Source: Gammaproteobacteria bacterium (GTDB lineage: Bacteria; Pseudomonadota; Gammaproteobacteria; Pseudomonadales; Azotimanducaceae). Taken from it: DNA of 64,000 bases. The DNA lies in the NCBI GenBank assembly GCA_026705345.1, contig JAPPAV010000130.1:1-64000 (forward strand), read 5' to 3'. Under the pieces are notes generated by a model. That model did no database searches. It worked only from the letters and a program-made list of their open reading frames with translations, and had not been told where the DNA came from. A program made the translations under genes and the position numbers. Shown here one piece after another: positions 52,419-61,047 of the stretch. Within the stretch, counting starts at the first letter, position 1. Each line of letters opens with the position of its first letter.

Positions 52419-53264
52419 ATGTTCGCGCCGCTACTCGACCTGGAAGTCCTCGGTGAATGCCGGTTCATCGCCCCGCCCTCTCCGGACAAGGGCGAACGGA
52501 TGTTCGGCGGGCAGTTCCTCGCGCAGTGCATGGCGGCGGCGCACGCCACGGTTGCCGACGACCGACGCGTCAACTCGCTGCACGGCTACTTTCTGCGTCC
52601 TGGCGATGTCGACCTGGCCGTGGGTCTCGAGGTGGAGGTTGTCCGCGACGGTCGCTCTTTCTCGTCCCGGCAGGTCGTCGCGAGTCAGCGCGGCAAGGAA
52701 CTGTTCCGCGTACTCGTCTCCTACCAGGTCCCCGACGAGTCGCCCGAGTACACCGCTGCGCCGATGCCGGACGTGCCGTCGCCGGACGACGTGAGCTATA
52801 CCTACGACGACTTCACCCTCGAACTCAGCGGCGCCGACGTCTGGCACGGGTCCGACCGCCCGGTGGACATCCGCTACATCAATCCGCCCACCGAACCCCG
52901 GGGCGTGCCCGTCACCGAGACCCAGCTCATGTGGATGCGCATTCCCGAGGTGCTCCCGGATGCTGGCTTCGTCCACCAGGCCGGACTCGCGTATCTGTCC
53001 GACACCACGGTCGTGGACCACGTCATGCTGCCGCTGGGGATGCGTTGGCAGGACTCGGGTCTCGAGGGTACCAGTCTCGACCACGCCATGTGGTTTCACC
53101 GGCCGGCACGCGCCGACGAGTGGCTGCTCTTCGCGCAGGACGTCGAAGCCACCGGCGGCGGCAGGGGCCTCGCGAGCGGGCGGCTATATACTCGACGCGG
53201 CGAAATGGCCGCCACCTGCGTCCAGGAGGGATTGATGCGATGGAATACACCGAGTACGCCGTAG
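52419..53264 (+). CDS. Acyl-CoA thioesterase II-like (TesB) double-hotdog protein
   Basis: 281 residues. Two hotdog halves: FGGQFLAQCMAAAHATVADDRRVNSLHGYFLRPGD in the first and SLDHAMWFHRPARADEWLLFAQDVEATGGGRGLASGRLYTRRGEMAATCVQEGLMR in the second are diagnostic of TesB-type thioesterases, which release free acids from acyl-CoA. Catalytic Asp and Thr/Gln positions fall in the second half. I chose ATG 52419 (MFAPLLDLEVLGECRF); the frame upstream is a shadow through the repeat array. Its end overlaps the PhyH gene by 25 bases, implying coupling. Confidence 0.9.
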   Translation: MFAPLLDLEVLGECRFIAPPSPDKGERMFGGQFLAQCMAAAHATVADDRRVNSLHGYFLRPGDVDLAVGLEVEVVRDGRSFSSRQVVASQRGKELFRVLVSYQVPDESPEYTAAPMPDVPSPDDVSYTYDDFTLELSGADVWHGSDRPVDIRYINPPTEPRGVPVTETQLMWMRIPEVLPDAGFVHQAGLAYLSDTTVVDHVMLPLGMRWQDSGLEGTSLDHAMWFHRPARADEWLLFAQDVEATGGGRGLASGRLYTRRGEMAATCVQEGLMRWNTPSTP

Positions 53265-54238
53265 GCCATGCGTCGGCGCAACCCAAGGCAAAGGAGGTCG
53301 TTCCCCGCCAGCCGACCGTCTTCGAGGATCCGGACTTCCTGACACCCGGTCCCACCCTCAGCGACGCGGAGGTCGAGCATTTCAAGGAACAAGGCTTCAC
53401 AGTAAAGCGGGGGTTGATCGACGACGACGCGGTGTTCGAGCAGATCGCCGACTACCTGTGGAGCCACGTGCCGCGCAACATCATGAAAGCCGACGACCCC
53501 GCCACGTGGTTGGACGCACCTCACGAGAAGTGGACCGAGGACGACATCCCCCGCATCGGCCGTCTGATCCACGACAACTGGAAGATGAGATCACCCGGGC
53601 CGAAGGGCATCGGCACCGAGTCATTTCTCGTCGAGGGCATCGCCAACCACCCGAACATGATCGCGACGGCCCGGGCGTTCTTCGATGCGCCGATCAAGCC
53701 GTCGCGTCGCGTCCGCGGCATCTACGCCGTGTTGCCGAAACCGTCTTCCGCGGTAGGGCGCTTGGGGCCGCACGCGGACTACATGGCCGCGGAGCTTTCG
53801 GCCATGGTCCTGGTGCATGAGATCCTTCCGCACAGCGGCGGATTCACGCTGTGGCCCGGTTCGCACCTTCGCCTGCACCCCCATTGGGATACGGTCCACG
53901 GCGGCGTGATTTCCGAAGAACGCCGCGAGGGGTTCCGGCAGTCGCGCGACGCGGTGCTGCGCGACATCACGCCGGTCGAGTTCACGGGACATGCCGGCGA
54001 CGTGGTGTTCTGGCATCCGCGAACCATGCACTCGGCGGGGGTCAACTATTCCGCCGATAGCGGGAATCCCACCGTCCGCCTGGTCGTGCCCTGCGACTAC
54101 CAACGCGATGGCATGACCTACTACGACGACGACGAGTACGGCCCGGGGGAGAAGTACCAGTGGTGGGTGGATACCCGGAACTACCGCGAGGATGTTGCAA
54201 CGACGGCCGACAACATTTGGGAAGGATGGGCCGTCTGA
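53240..54238 (+). CDS. Phytanoyl-CoA dioxygenase (PhyH) family oxygenase
   Basis: 332 residues. Iron ligands His178-x-Asp180 (GPHADYMAAE) and His264 (RTMHSAGVNY), on the beta-helix core FTLWPGSHLRLHPHWDTVHGG. A long C-terminal extension with aspartate-rich DGMTYYDDDEYGPGEKYQWWV is unusual. It should use Fe(II), O2 and 2-oxoglutarate; substrate unknown. Translational overlap with the thioesterase suggests an acyl-CoA-linked pathway. A third PhyH-type gene in the window. Confidence 0.87.
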   Translation: MEYTEYAVGHASAQPKAKEVVPRQPTVFEDPDFLTPGPTLSDAEVEHFKEQGFTVKRGLIDDDAVFEQIADYLWSHVPRNIMKADDPATWLDAPHEKWTEDDIPRIGRLIHDNWKMRSPGPKGIGTESFLVEGIANHPNMIATARAFFDAPIKPSRRVRGIYAVLPKPSSAVGRLGPHADYMAAELSAMVLVHEILPHSGGFTLWPGSHLRLHPHWDTVHGGVISEERREGFRQSRDAVLRDITPVEFTGHAGDVVFWHPRTMHSAGVNYSADSGNPTVRLVVPCDYQRDGMTYYDDDEYGPGEKYQWWVDTRNYREDVATTADNIWEGWAV

Positions 54239-54252
54239 CGCAGGTTCCGGCT

Positions 54253-54732
54253 ATGGCAAAAAGCTCCAACGCCGTTCATGCCAACGCCGCACAAGCCGTG
54301 TCTTTCCGTTCGGCCATCGGCAAGCGAGCCGTGACGCGCCTCCTTGTGCCGATCGGGCCCGCGTTGTTGGGTCCGGCATTGCTCTGGGCCGGCGGAATCA
54401 AAGCGGCGGTGGGAGCAATGTTGCTGAGTGCTGCATTGGCCTTCGAGATCTGGATTGTCTATCGCTACGCCCGTTACTTCATCGTCGGCGAGACCCTTGT
54501 GATTTGCCGCGCCTTCGAGAAACGGCGGATCCACCTCGACGCGATTGTCAGCGTACGACGGCGTGCCTATCGCGAGATCTGGGCGACGCACCGACCGTCT
54601 GATGATTTCGCCCTGGGTACGAACTTCCTGGAGATCCAGTACAACGGTGATTCGAGGGTGATGGTCTCACCCCGCGACGAGGACGCGTTCGTCGCCGCCA
54701 TCGGCCAGCCCGTGCTCGCAGACACCCGCTGA
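54253..54732 (+). CDS. Bacterial PH-like domain membrane protein
   Basis: 159 residues. Two membrane segments (LLVPIGPALLGPALLWAGGIK and AAVGAMLLSAALAFEIWIVYRY) precede YFIVGETLVICRAFEKRRIHLDAIVSVRRR and LEIQYNGDSRVMVSPRDEDAFVAAI, the bacterial PH (bPH, PF06713-like) pattern. Role unknown. I chose ATG 54253; the upstream frame overlaps the PhyH gene. 14 bases separate the two genes. Confidence 0.75.
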   Translation: MAKSSNAVHANAAQAVSFRSAIGKRAVTRLLVPIGPALLGPALLWAGGIKAAVGAMLLSAALAFEIWIVYRYARYFIVGETLVICRAFEKRRIHLDAIVSVRRRAYREIWATHRPSDDFALGTNFLEIQYNGDSRVMVSPRDEDAFVAAIGQPVLADTR

Positions 54733-54790
54733 CCTGCGCCGACCGTGCGATGATGATCGCTTCCTCGACACTTTTAGGGAGTCCACCTTC

Positions 54791-55627
54791 ATGAGACATT
54801 TCGCTCTAGCGCTTGCCCTGTTGACCACCGCCTGTGGCACCGAAAGCGTCCCTGAAACGGTCGCCGCCGAACCGGATGCATCGACCGATGCCGCTGCGGA
54901 ACCGGCGACCAACGCGTTGTGCGTTCACATGGGGCCGCAAACACCCCGCGACATCGCGAGCGCAGCGGGCCTGAACACGGAAGCGTTTCCGCTGGCACCC
55001 GAGGTGAGCGAGATGAACCTCTGCAACATTCACACGCACACCAACGCCGAACACAAGGGCCCGGGTTTCAGCGTCTTCGTCAGCGACGCCGACGACGGCG
55101 GCTTCGCGTGCAACGAGACACCGAACTTGAGCGACGCCGAACTCGCGCCGGCACCGGGGGCCTACGAGGGCGTGCAGCCCGGTGACACGATCGAGGTGCA
55201 TTGGGTTCACACGTCGTGCGATGCGACGCCGGGCCAAGGCCTTGGCGCTTGCGTACCCGAAGGGTGCAGCGATCCGCTCCTGCGCGTCGAGGCCCAGGTC
55301 TTTCTCGTCGTCAACAACCCCGGTGCCCTCGACTTCACCACGATGGGGTACGGCGGGAACGTCGTCGACGGTCGGCACCAGGCCAAGTCGATTCCCTCGA
55401 ATACCGGCGACCCCGTGTTGTTTCGGGGCTCGACCACCGGCCCATCGTACGATCAGAGCAAATGTTCCCCGGCCCGCGTGACCTGGAACGTCCGTCCAGC
55501 ATGCGCGAAGCTCGACATCAACTCGTTGCACCGCTGGGCGGAGGACGGAAACGTCTTCAACGAGACCCATTCGCACGGCGTGCGCCAGTTGGTCACGGCA
55601 CCCGAGTTGCTCGCGCCCATCGAATAG
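54791..55627 (+). CDS. Delta-class carbonic anhydrase, lipoprotein
   Basis: 278 residues. Signal peptide with lipobox TTAC (Cys15), followed by a low-complexity linker (residues 16-42) and the delta-CA pattern NLCNIHTHTNAEHKGPGFSVFV with His81, His83 and His88, then IEVHWVHTSCD (His137, His140). The cysteine-rich insert and GYGGNVVDGRHQAKSIPSNTGDPVLFRGSTTGPSYD blocks also match what I know of delta carbonic anhydrases, first described in diatoms and found in some bacteria. It would hydrate CO2 at the envelope with zinc. ATG 54791 with GGGAG upstream. Confidence 0.82.
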   Translation: MRHFALALALLTTACGTESVPETVAAEPDASTDAAAEPATNALCVHMGPQTPRDIASAAGLNTEAFPLAPEVSEMNLCNIHTHTNAEHKGPGFSVFVSDADDGGFACNETPNLSDAELAPAPGAYEGVQPGDTIEVHWVHTSCDATPGQGLGACVPEGCSDPLLRVEAQVFLVVNNPGALDFTTMGYGGNVVDGRHQAKSIPSNTGDPVLFRGSTTGPSYDQSKCSPARVTWNVRPACAKLDINSLHRWAEDGNVFNETHSHGVRQLVTAPELLAPIE

Positions 55628-55641
55628 CGCGGTGGACGGGT

Positions 55642-55666
55642 GTAGGGGCGACGCTTGTCGTCGCGG
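55642..55666 (+). repeat. REP-like GTAG hairpin, single copy
   Basis: GTAG foot, stem GGGCGACG / CGTCGCGG around CTTGT, with one weakened pair. It lies 14 bases after the delta carbonic anhydrase stop, between convergent genes. Confidence 0.78.
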
Positions 55667-55751
55667 TAGCCGAACGCCGGCTTCAAGCGTTGGGGCAGGT
55701 TCAAAAGTCAGGCAATCCGCATCCACCCGGACTTTTCCAACCGTGGACCGG

Positions 55752-56384
55752 TCAATCCACTGGTCCGAGTCGTGGTTGTTCCTGGTCGTCCGCCGGCAGC
55801 GACCCAAATCCGCTGCGAACCGTAAACACCTCGTCCCTCGCCGCTTGGACGACGTCGCAGTACTCCTTGCGAGATCTCACTTTGCGGTAGCCGTCGAAGA
55901 TATACCAAGCCGGCCCCACGGTTTCGAGCGTCCGAAGTCGATGGAAGGTGAATTCCACCGTGCCGGGTCCCGGCGGGAACAAACCATCGAGTTTCTCTGC
56001 GCTAAGGAGTTCGTAGCTGCCATCGATGTCTTTAATCAGGAAATGCGTACGCCATACGCACTCGGGGGATTTCGACCGGTGTACCAGACGTGAACCCTCC
56101 GCAACTTCCGGATAGCCATCTGGGAAGATGTGCACGCTGTGGAGCAGGTCTCTGTTGGTCCTGTCCCTGATGTTGATGCTGTAGCTGAAGGGGCTGTGGA
56201 CGTTCCCCCTGGCGGTGTAGTTCGCGAAAACGAAATCGTCTATCCCATCGCCGTCTATGTCGATATCCAAGGACCGAGGTCCTTCGAGACTCACGATGGC
56301 CGGCTGGCTTGGCGTCGCCGCAAAGCCAGCGATGCCGAGCAACAGCAATGGGATGACGACGAAGGACCGGCGGCAAGCAGTCAT
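55752..56384 (-). CDS. Exported protein of unknown function with Asp-rich calcium-like loop
   Basis: About 210 residues. A signal peptide (core SFVVIPLLLLGIAGFAA) leads to a mature region with DIDIDGDGIDDFVFAN, which resembles an FG-GAP or dockerin-type calcium-binding loop. The rest (SYSINIRDRTNRDLLHSVHIFPDGYP onward) matches no family I recognise. Two cysteines (ECVWRTHF and KEYCDVV) may pair in the periplasm. ATG 56384. It converges on the carbonic anhydrase gene. Confidence 0.7.
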   Translation of the reverse strand: MTACRRSFVVIPLLLLGIAGFAATPSQPAIVSLEGPRSLDIDIDGDGIDDFVFANYTARGNVHSPFSYSINIRDRTNRDLLHSVHIFPDGYPEVAEGSRLVHRSKSPECVWRTHFLIKDIDGSYELLSAEKLDGLFPPGPGTVEFTFHRLRTLETVGPAWYIFDGYRKVRSRKEYCDVVQAARDEVFTVRSGFGSLPADDQEQPRLGPVD

Positions 56385-56423
56385 CCGACTGCCGACACCG
56401 TAGCCCATCGGGCGAGTCGAGTC

Positions 56424-58085
56424 CTACGCGGCGCCGTTCCGCAGAACATTCCCCGCGCAGACGCCCGTGTGCTCGTCGTCACGTAGCGTGACCCGACCGT
56501 TGCATACGGTCGCCTTGTAGCCTTCGGCCCGCTGCTGGAAACGCGGCGCGCCACCCGGGAAGTCGTGCACCATGTACGGCTGACGCTCCTCCAGACGGTC
56601 GATGTCGACGACGTTGATGTCGGCCTTCGATCCTACCGCCAAGGTGCCCCGGTCCGTGAGCCCAAGCACATGGGCCGGCACCGAGGTGATCCGGCGCACG
56701 GCCTCGGGCAACGTGTAGGTGCCCTTGTCCCGGTACCAGTGGGACAGCACGAACGTCGCCCAGCCCGAGTCGATCATCTGGCTGACATGCGCGCCCGCGT
56801 CGCCGAGCCCCGGCATCGCCCAATCGGTGGTGATGAGCTTCTCCAGGTTCTCGAGGTTCACGTTGAAGCCACGCTGGTGGAACAACACCTTCCCGTCGCT
56901 TTCCAACGTCAGGCGGAGCCAGGTCTCGGCCGGATGCTCGCCTCTTGCATGCGCGATGTCGGCAAGGCTCTCGTAGCGCGACCGCGTGTAGTTCGGGCGC
57001 GCATCGCCGCCCATCGGATACCAGCGCTTGGTGATGCGCAGCGCATGTTCGTTGGTTTGCTCGTTGTCGCGCACTTCCGCCACGAGCTTGGCGCGGAAGC
57101 TCTCGTCCCGGATTGCCGCCAGACGCGCCTCGAAGTCGAGTTTGTTCAACTGCCGCCAGCTCGGCGTCCACCACATGACGTTCGCGGACAGCCCGCCAAC
57201 CCCGCCGCCGCTGCGGGGAACCGTGATCCCCGTGACGTCGAGACCCCTGGCGCGCATCTCGGTGACGTGTTCGTCCAAGGGCTCGCGCTGTTCGCCGATG
57301 GCGCTGAAGAGGATTCGGCTGGTCTTAGCCTCCTCCGCCATGATGTCCATCTCCTCGTCCACCTTCGAGAAGTTCGGCACCGTCTGCATGATGCCGCCCT
57401 CGGCGCCCACGGCCCGGGCGATGGCGATGAGTTCCTCCCGCGACGCGAACGTGCCGGGGATCGGGCGTCGGTCCGGCAAGGTGTGGCCGGGATGCCGGTT
57501 GACGGAGAAACCGAGCGCGCCTTCCCTGACGGACTGGCCGGCAAGTGCGGCGATCTGCTCGATCTCCTCCGGCGTCGCCTGTTCCTCGATGGCGCGTTCG
57601 CCCATGACATAGAAACGGGTGGCGCTGTGCCCGACCAGTCCGCAGACGTTGATCATCGGGCCTAGGCGTTCGATGGAGTCCAGGTAGCCACCGTAGGACT
57701 CCCAGTCCCAAGGCAGGCCGGTGAGGATGGCGTGCTTGGGGATGTCCTCGACGGTCTCCATCATGCCGGCGAGGAACTCGCGATCCTCCTTGCGGCACGG
57801 CGCGAAGGTGACTCCGCAGTTGCCGAGCAGCGCGGTGGTGACACCGTGCCAGGTGACCGAGGTCATCTCGGGATCCCAGCCGATCTGCGCGTCGAGGTGG
57901 GTGTGCAGGTCGATGAATCCCGGCGTGACGACGTGTCCCTTGGCATCGATCTCCTCGGCACCGCCCCCCGATACGGGTCCGATGGCCGCGATGCGGTCGC
58001 CATCGATGGCGATGTCGGCCTCCACCGGCTCGTTGCCGATCCCGTCGACCACGGTGCCGTTGCGAATCACCAAGTCATGTGCCAT
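56424..58085 (-). CDS. N-acyl-D-amino-acid deacylase family amidohydrolase
   Basis: 553 residues. LVIRNGTVVDGIGNEPVEADIAIDGDRIAAIGPV and FIDLHTHLDAQIGWDPEMTSVTWHGVTTALLGNCGVTFAPC (HxH plus Cys) are the signatures of D-aminoacylase/dihydroorotase-like amidohydrolases; the late metal Asp is in GDAGAHVSQMIDSGW, and LGLTDRGTLAVGSKADINVVDID closes the beta-sandwich. Hydrolyses N-acyl-D-amino acids or similar; substrate unproven. ATG 58085 has GGAGGAG upstream. The C-terminus keeps the common VTLRDDEHTG form. Confidence 0.9.
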   Translation of the reverse strand: MAHDLVIRNGTVVDGIGNEPVEADIAIDGDRIAAIGPVSGGGAEEIDAKGHVVTPGFIDLHTHLDAQIGWDPEMTSVTWHGVTTALLGNCGVTFAPCRKEDREFLAGMMETVEDIPKHAILTGLPWDWESYGGYLDSIERLGPMINVCGLVGHSATRFYVMGERAIEEQATPEEIEQIAALAGQSVREGALGFSVNRHPGHTLPDRRPIPGTFASREELIAIARAVGAEGGIMQTVPNFSKVDEEMDIMAEEAKTSRILFSAIGEQREPLDEHVTEMRARGLDVTGITVPRSGGGVGGLSANVMWWTPSWRQLNKLDFEARLAAIRDESFRAKLVAEVRDNEQTNEHALRITKRWYPMGGDARPNYTRSRYESLADIAHARGEHPAETWLRLTLESDGKVLFHQRGFNVNLENLEKLITTDWAMPGLGDAGAHVSQMIDSGWATFVLSHWYRDKGTYTLPEAVRRITSVPAHVLGLTDRGTLAVGSKADINVVDIDRLEERQPYMVHDFPGGAPRFQQRAEGYKATVCNGRVTLRDDEHTGVCAGNVLRNGAA

Positions 58086-58208
58086 TTCTCCTCCCCCAAA
58101 CCAGATAGGCAAGCGGCGTACTATGCCACAAGTGCGCGCGCAGTCTCGTAGCCGGACCCCCTGTCGAGTCTCCGACAGTCAAGAAACGAGCGATCCGTGT
58201 CGACACCT

Positions 58209-59012
58209 CTAGCTTCCCGTGGAGGTGTAGCGCCGAACGCCCAGCTGCCAAACGCCGATGGCCACGCCGAGGAAGGCGAATCCCGCCAAGGGCGCCGTGA
58301 CTTGGAACAACCGGGAAGTACCCAACGGGTCGTCGACGCCGAGCACGGCGACGATGGGGAAGTAGCCGATGCACGCCAGGGGAACGACGAAGGTGAAGAA
58401 GCGCCGGAACAGCCGGTGGTAGATGGGCAGCGGGTACGAGGCCGTCTCGACGCCGCCGTAGGTCAGGATGTTCATCAGTTCCAGCGACTCGGTGGTCCAG
58501 AAGCACATCGTGGCCTGCAGCACCATCAACGCGAAGAAGAACGCGACACCGCCCGCCATGGCGAACGCGAGCAACCCGACTCGATCTGCTTGCAACGGGA
58601 GATCGAGTGCCGCCCAGGCCGCGATCACGATAACGAGGCCCGGCAACAGCCGGCCGAGGCGGCGCAACGACAATTCGTGCCCCGCCAGCTGCAGAACCGT
58701 GCTGCGCGGGCGCAGCAAGAGGCGATCGAAGTCGCCGGTCTTGACGTACAGCGTGCCGAACTGATCGAAGCCGGTGGCGAGCAGTTCCCCGATCGCGTAG
58801 GTGGCGTTCACCGTGCCGCAGAAGAACGCCACCTCGGCGAAGCTCCAGCCCGACAGGTTCCCGAACCGGTCGAACAGCACCCAGATGCCCGCGAGTTCGA
58901 TCACGCAGTTCAACAGGTTGCCCAAGGCCGCCATCAGGAACGACGCCCGGTACTGCAGTTGTCCGCGCAGCGAGATGGCGAGATAGCGAACAAGCAGCGC
59001 CGCCGAGTTCAT
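58209..59012 (-). CDS. ABC-2 type permease (DUF990-like)
   Basis: 267 residues with about six membrane segments, such as NLLNCVIELAGIWVLF, LLPGLVIVIAAWAALD and GFAFLGVAIGVWQLGV. The motif TLYVKTGDFDRLLLRPRS is typical of the ABC-2 (PF06182) half-permeases that pair with a NatA/DrrA-type ATPase. Third gene of the exporter; its start overlaps the upstream permease stop (ATGA). Export substrate unknown. Confidence 0.88.
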   Translation of the reverse strand: MNSAALLVRYLAISLRGQLQYRASFLMAALGNLLNCVIELAGIWVLFDRFGNLSGWSFAEVAFFCGTVNATYAIGELLATGFDQFGTLYVKTGDFDRLLLRPRSTVLQLAGHELSLRRLGRLLPGLVIVIAAWAALDLPLQADRVGLLAFAMAGGVAFFFALMVLQATMCFWTTESLELMNILTYGGVETASYPLPIYHRLFRRFFTFVVPLACIGYFPIVAVLGVDDPLGTSRLFQVTAPLAGFAFLGVAIGVWQLGVRRYTSTGS

Positions 59013-59836
59013 CCGCCCTGCACCACCATGCGGCGGACGCCGCGAAGCAGAATCAGCCGTCCCAGCAAGACGAGCGCAATCGTCCAGACGAGAACGAAGA
59101 GAAGCTCTCCGCCGATCTCGGCCGCCGGGATGTTGCCGCTGTAGATGCGGTAGGGCACATCGGCGAGGCCCCGGAACGGCTGCCAGTTCAGGAACGGCTG
59201 AAGCCAGTCGGGAAACAGCGGTAGCGGCACGATGAGTCCGGAGAAAACCGTAACCAGCACGGTCAGAATCCGGTCCATGCCGATGCCGGAGATCGTCCAC
59301 AAAAGCGAGATGTGGGCAAGCAGGGTGACTGCCGTGGCCAGCATGGCTGCCACCACCAGCGACGCGACGAAACCCGCGAGGGCGAAGGCCGATGCCGGTG
59401 GAGTCAGCGCCCAATCGCCGAGGCCCACGATCGGCAGCAAGACCATGGAGAACAGCACCATCGGTACGCCGCGGAGCGTCGGCGCGGCGACCCGGAACGC
59501 CAACGTGCGCCCGAACCAGTACGAATAGAGATCCAGCGGCCGCAGCAGGTCGTAGGCGACCGTGCCGTCGCGGACCTGCTCCCGGAAATCGGCATCGACG
59601 TTCCAGGGCAGCATGCCGAGCAACGCCTGACCCAGCCACACGTAGGCCACGACCTCGGTCAGGTTCATGGGCTGCGGCTCGGTGGCGGCGGCAAAGAACG
59701 CCGCCAGGATCATGAGCCGGATCGCACCCCAGAAAAGCTGCGTCGCAAAGCCGGCGAACGCCGCGGCCCGGTACTGGAGCAGGGTTCGATAGCGGGCGCT
59801 GACGACCGCCAAGAATGGGCGGATGGCGTCGCTCAT
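59009..59836 (-). CDS. ABC-2 type permease (DUF990-like)
   Basis: 275 residues, six predicted membrane segments. EQVRDGTVAYDLLRPLDLYSYWFGRTLAFRVAAPTLRGVP is the short cytoplasmic motif shared with its partner gene, where the equivalent reads KTGDFDRLLLRPRS, indicating ancient duplication. The start overlaps the ATPase stop (ATGA). The two half-permeases probably form a heterodimer. Confidence 0.88.
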   Translation of the reverse strand: MSDAIRPFLAVVSARYRTLLQYRAAAFAGFATQLFWGAIRLMILAAFFAAATEPQPMNLTEVVAYVWLGQALLGMLPWNVDADFREQVRDGTVAYDLLRPLDLYSYWFGRTLAFRVAAPTLRGVPMVLFSMVLLPIVGLGDWALTPPASAFALAGFVASLVVAAMLATAVTLLAHISLLWTISGIGMDRILTVLVTVFSGLIVPLPLFPDWLQPFLNWQPFRGLADVPYRIYSGNIPAAEIGGELLFVLVWTIALVLLGRLILLRGVRRMVVQGG

Positions 59837-60837
59837 CGTTCGCGCATGTCGTGTTCTGCGTACAGCTCGGCAACGGTCTGTTCGATCGGCGGGTGCTCGA
59901 TGAAGAGATCGTGGGGCGTCCCCTGGGCCAGAAGCTGGCCGATCAGCGTTGCCGCCGGCAGGCGATCCGGGTCGAAGGCGATCCGCACCCGGGATGCGTC
60001 GCGTTCCACTAGCCGAACCCCCTCTCCTTCGGCTTCAATCCCAAGAGCGTCGTCTGCGGAGTCGTAGTCGACGACCAGCACCCGCTCGTTGCGCACCCGC
60101 CGGCGCAGACCATCGACGCTGCCGTCGACGAGGATCCGCCCGTTGCCGATGACCATGACCCGCTCGCACAACGCCTCGATGTCGTCCATGTCGTGGGTGG
60201 TGAGCACCACCGTGACCTGCGCCTCGCGGTTCAACTCGCGCACGAAATCCCGGATCGCGAGCTTGGACACGGCATCGAGCCCAATGGTGGGCTCGTCCAG
60301 GAAGAGCAGCCTCGGACCGTGCAGCAGCGCCGCCGCCAAGTCCGAACGCATGCGCTGACCGAGCGACAGCTGCCGCACCGGCACGTCGAGCAGCGGCTCG
60401 AGATCCATGAGCGCGATCAGCCGGTCGCGGTTGTCGCGATACACCGCCGCAGGGACACGGTAGATGTCCTTCAACAGCTCGAAGCTCTCGATCACCGGCA
60501 GGTCCCACCACAGTTGGGTGCGCTGGCCGAACACGACGCCGATCCGGGAAACGTGCCGGCGACGGTCACGCCACGGTGTTAGGCCGTCTACCCGGCAGGT
60601 ACCGGCCGTGGGGTTGAGGATTCCCGCGAGGATCTTGATGGTTGTCGACTTCCCTGCGCCGTTGGGGCCGATATAGCCCACCAGCTCGCCGCGCTCGATG
60701 TCGAAGTCGACTCCCCCGAGGGCGTGGACGTCACGCATCCGGCGGTGGAACAATCCCCGGAAGGCGCCGGCGAGTCCCGGCAACCGCTCGGCCACGCGGA
60801 AGGTCTTGGCAAGACCCCGTACTTCGATTTGCGGCAT
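59833..60837 (-). CDS. ABC transporter ATP-binding protein
   Basis: 334 residues. Walker A GPNGAGKSTTIKIL, signature LSLGQRMRSDLAAALLHGPR, Walker B LLFLDEPTIGLD and the H-loop VVLTTHDMDD are complete. The C-terminal part (about 235-334) resembles the NatA/DrrA-type tail. First gene of a three-gene exporter with two ABC-2 permeases. I use ATG 60837, with GTGAGGA upstream; GTG 60852 is an alternative. Confidence 0.93.
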   Translation of the reverse strand: MPQIEVRGLAKTFRVAERLPGLAGAFRGLFHRRMRDVHALGGVDFDIERGELVGYIGPNGAGKSTTIKILAGILNPTAGTCRVDGLTPWRDRRRHVSRIGVVFGQRTQLWWDLPVIESFELLKDIYRVPAAVYRDNRDRLIALMDLEPLLDVPVRQLSLGQRMRSDLAAALLHGPRLLFLDEPTIGLDAVSKLAIRDFVRELNREAQVTVVLTTHDMDDIEALCERVMVIGNGRILVDGSVDGLRRRVRNERVLVVDYDSADDALGIEAEGEGVRLVERDASRVRIAFDPDRLPAATLIGQLLAQGTPHDLFIEHPPIEQTVAELYAEHDMRER

Positions 60838-61047
60838 TCGGACGGTCCTCACGGCATGCCGCTGCGTCGGTCGGCGACCAAGGGGCAGGCGGGGTCGAAG
60901 GGCGCGCGAAAATACGCGTGCCGTCTGCCGGAGTCAAGACGATGGTCCTCGCGTGTACGATGAATCTGTGGTGGATCACGTTCACCACGGATTGTCGTTA
61001 CGGGACGGGACAAGCCCGTCCTCTACGGATTGGTACCCGGAGGAAGA
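60838..61047. other. Non-coding gap with REP unit, divergent promoters expected
   Basis: 210 bases between the ABC ATPase start and the small protein start. It contains the REP unit at 61002-61026 and otherwise no clear gene. Promoters for both directions must lie here, but I see no clear boxes. Confidence 0.4.
61002..61026 (-). repeat. REP-like hairpin, inverted orientation
   Basis: On the minus strand, GTAG then a stem GAGGACGGG / CCCGTCCC with one mismatch and loop CTTGT. It sits 22 bases before the ATG of the small protein gene at 61048, on the upstream side, unlike the other units, which lie at gene ends. Confidence 0.78.

Noticed and set aside
3634-61026. Short palindromic repeats as a CRISPR array
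   Set aside because: Units are dispersed tens of kb apart, not regularly spaced, with no unique spacers.
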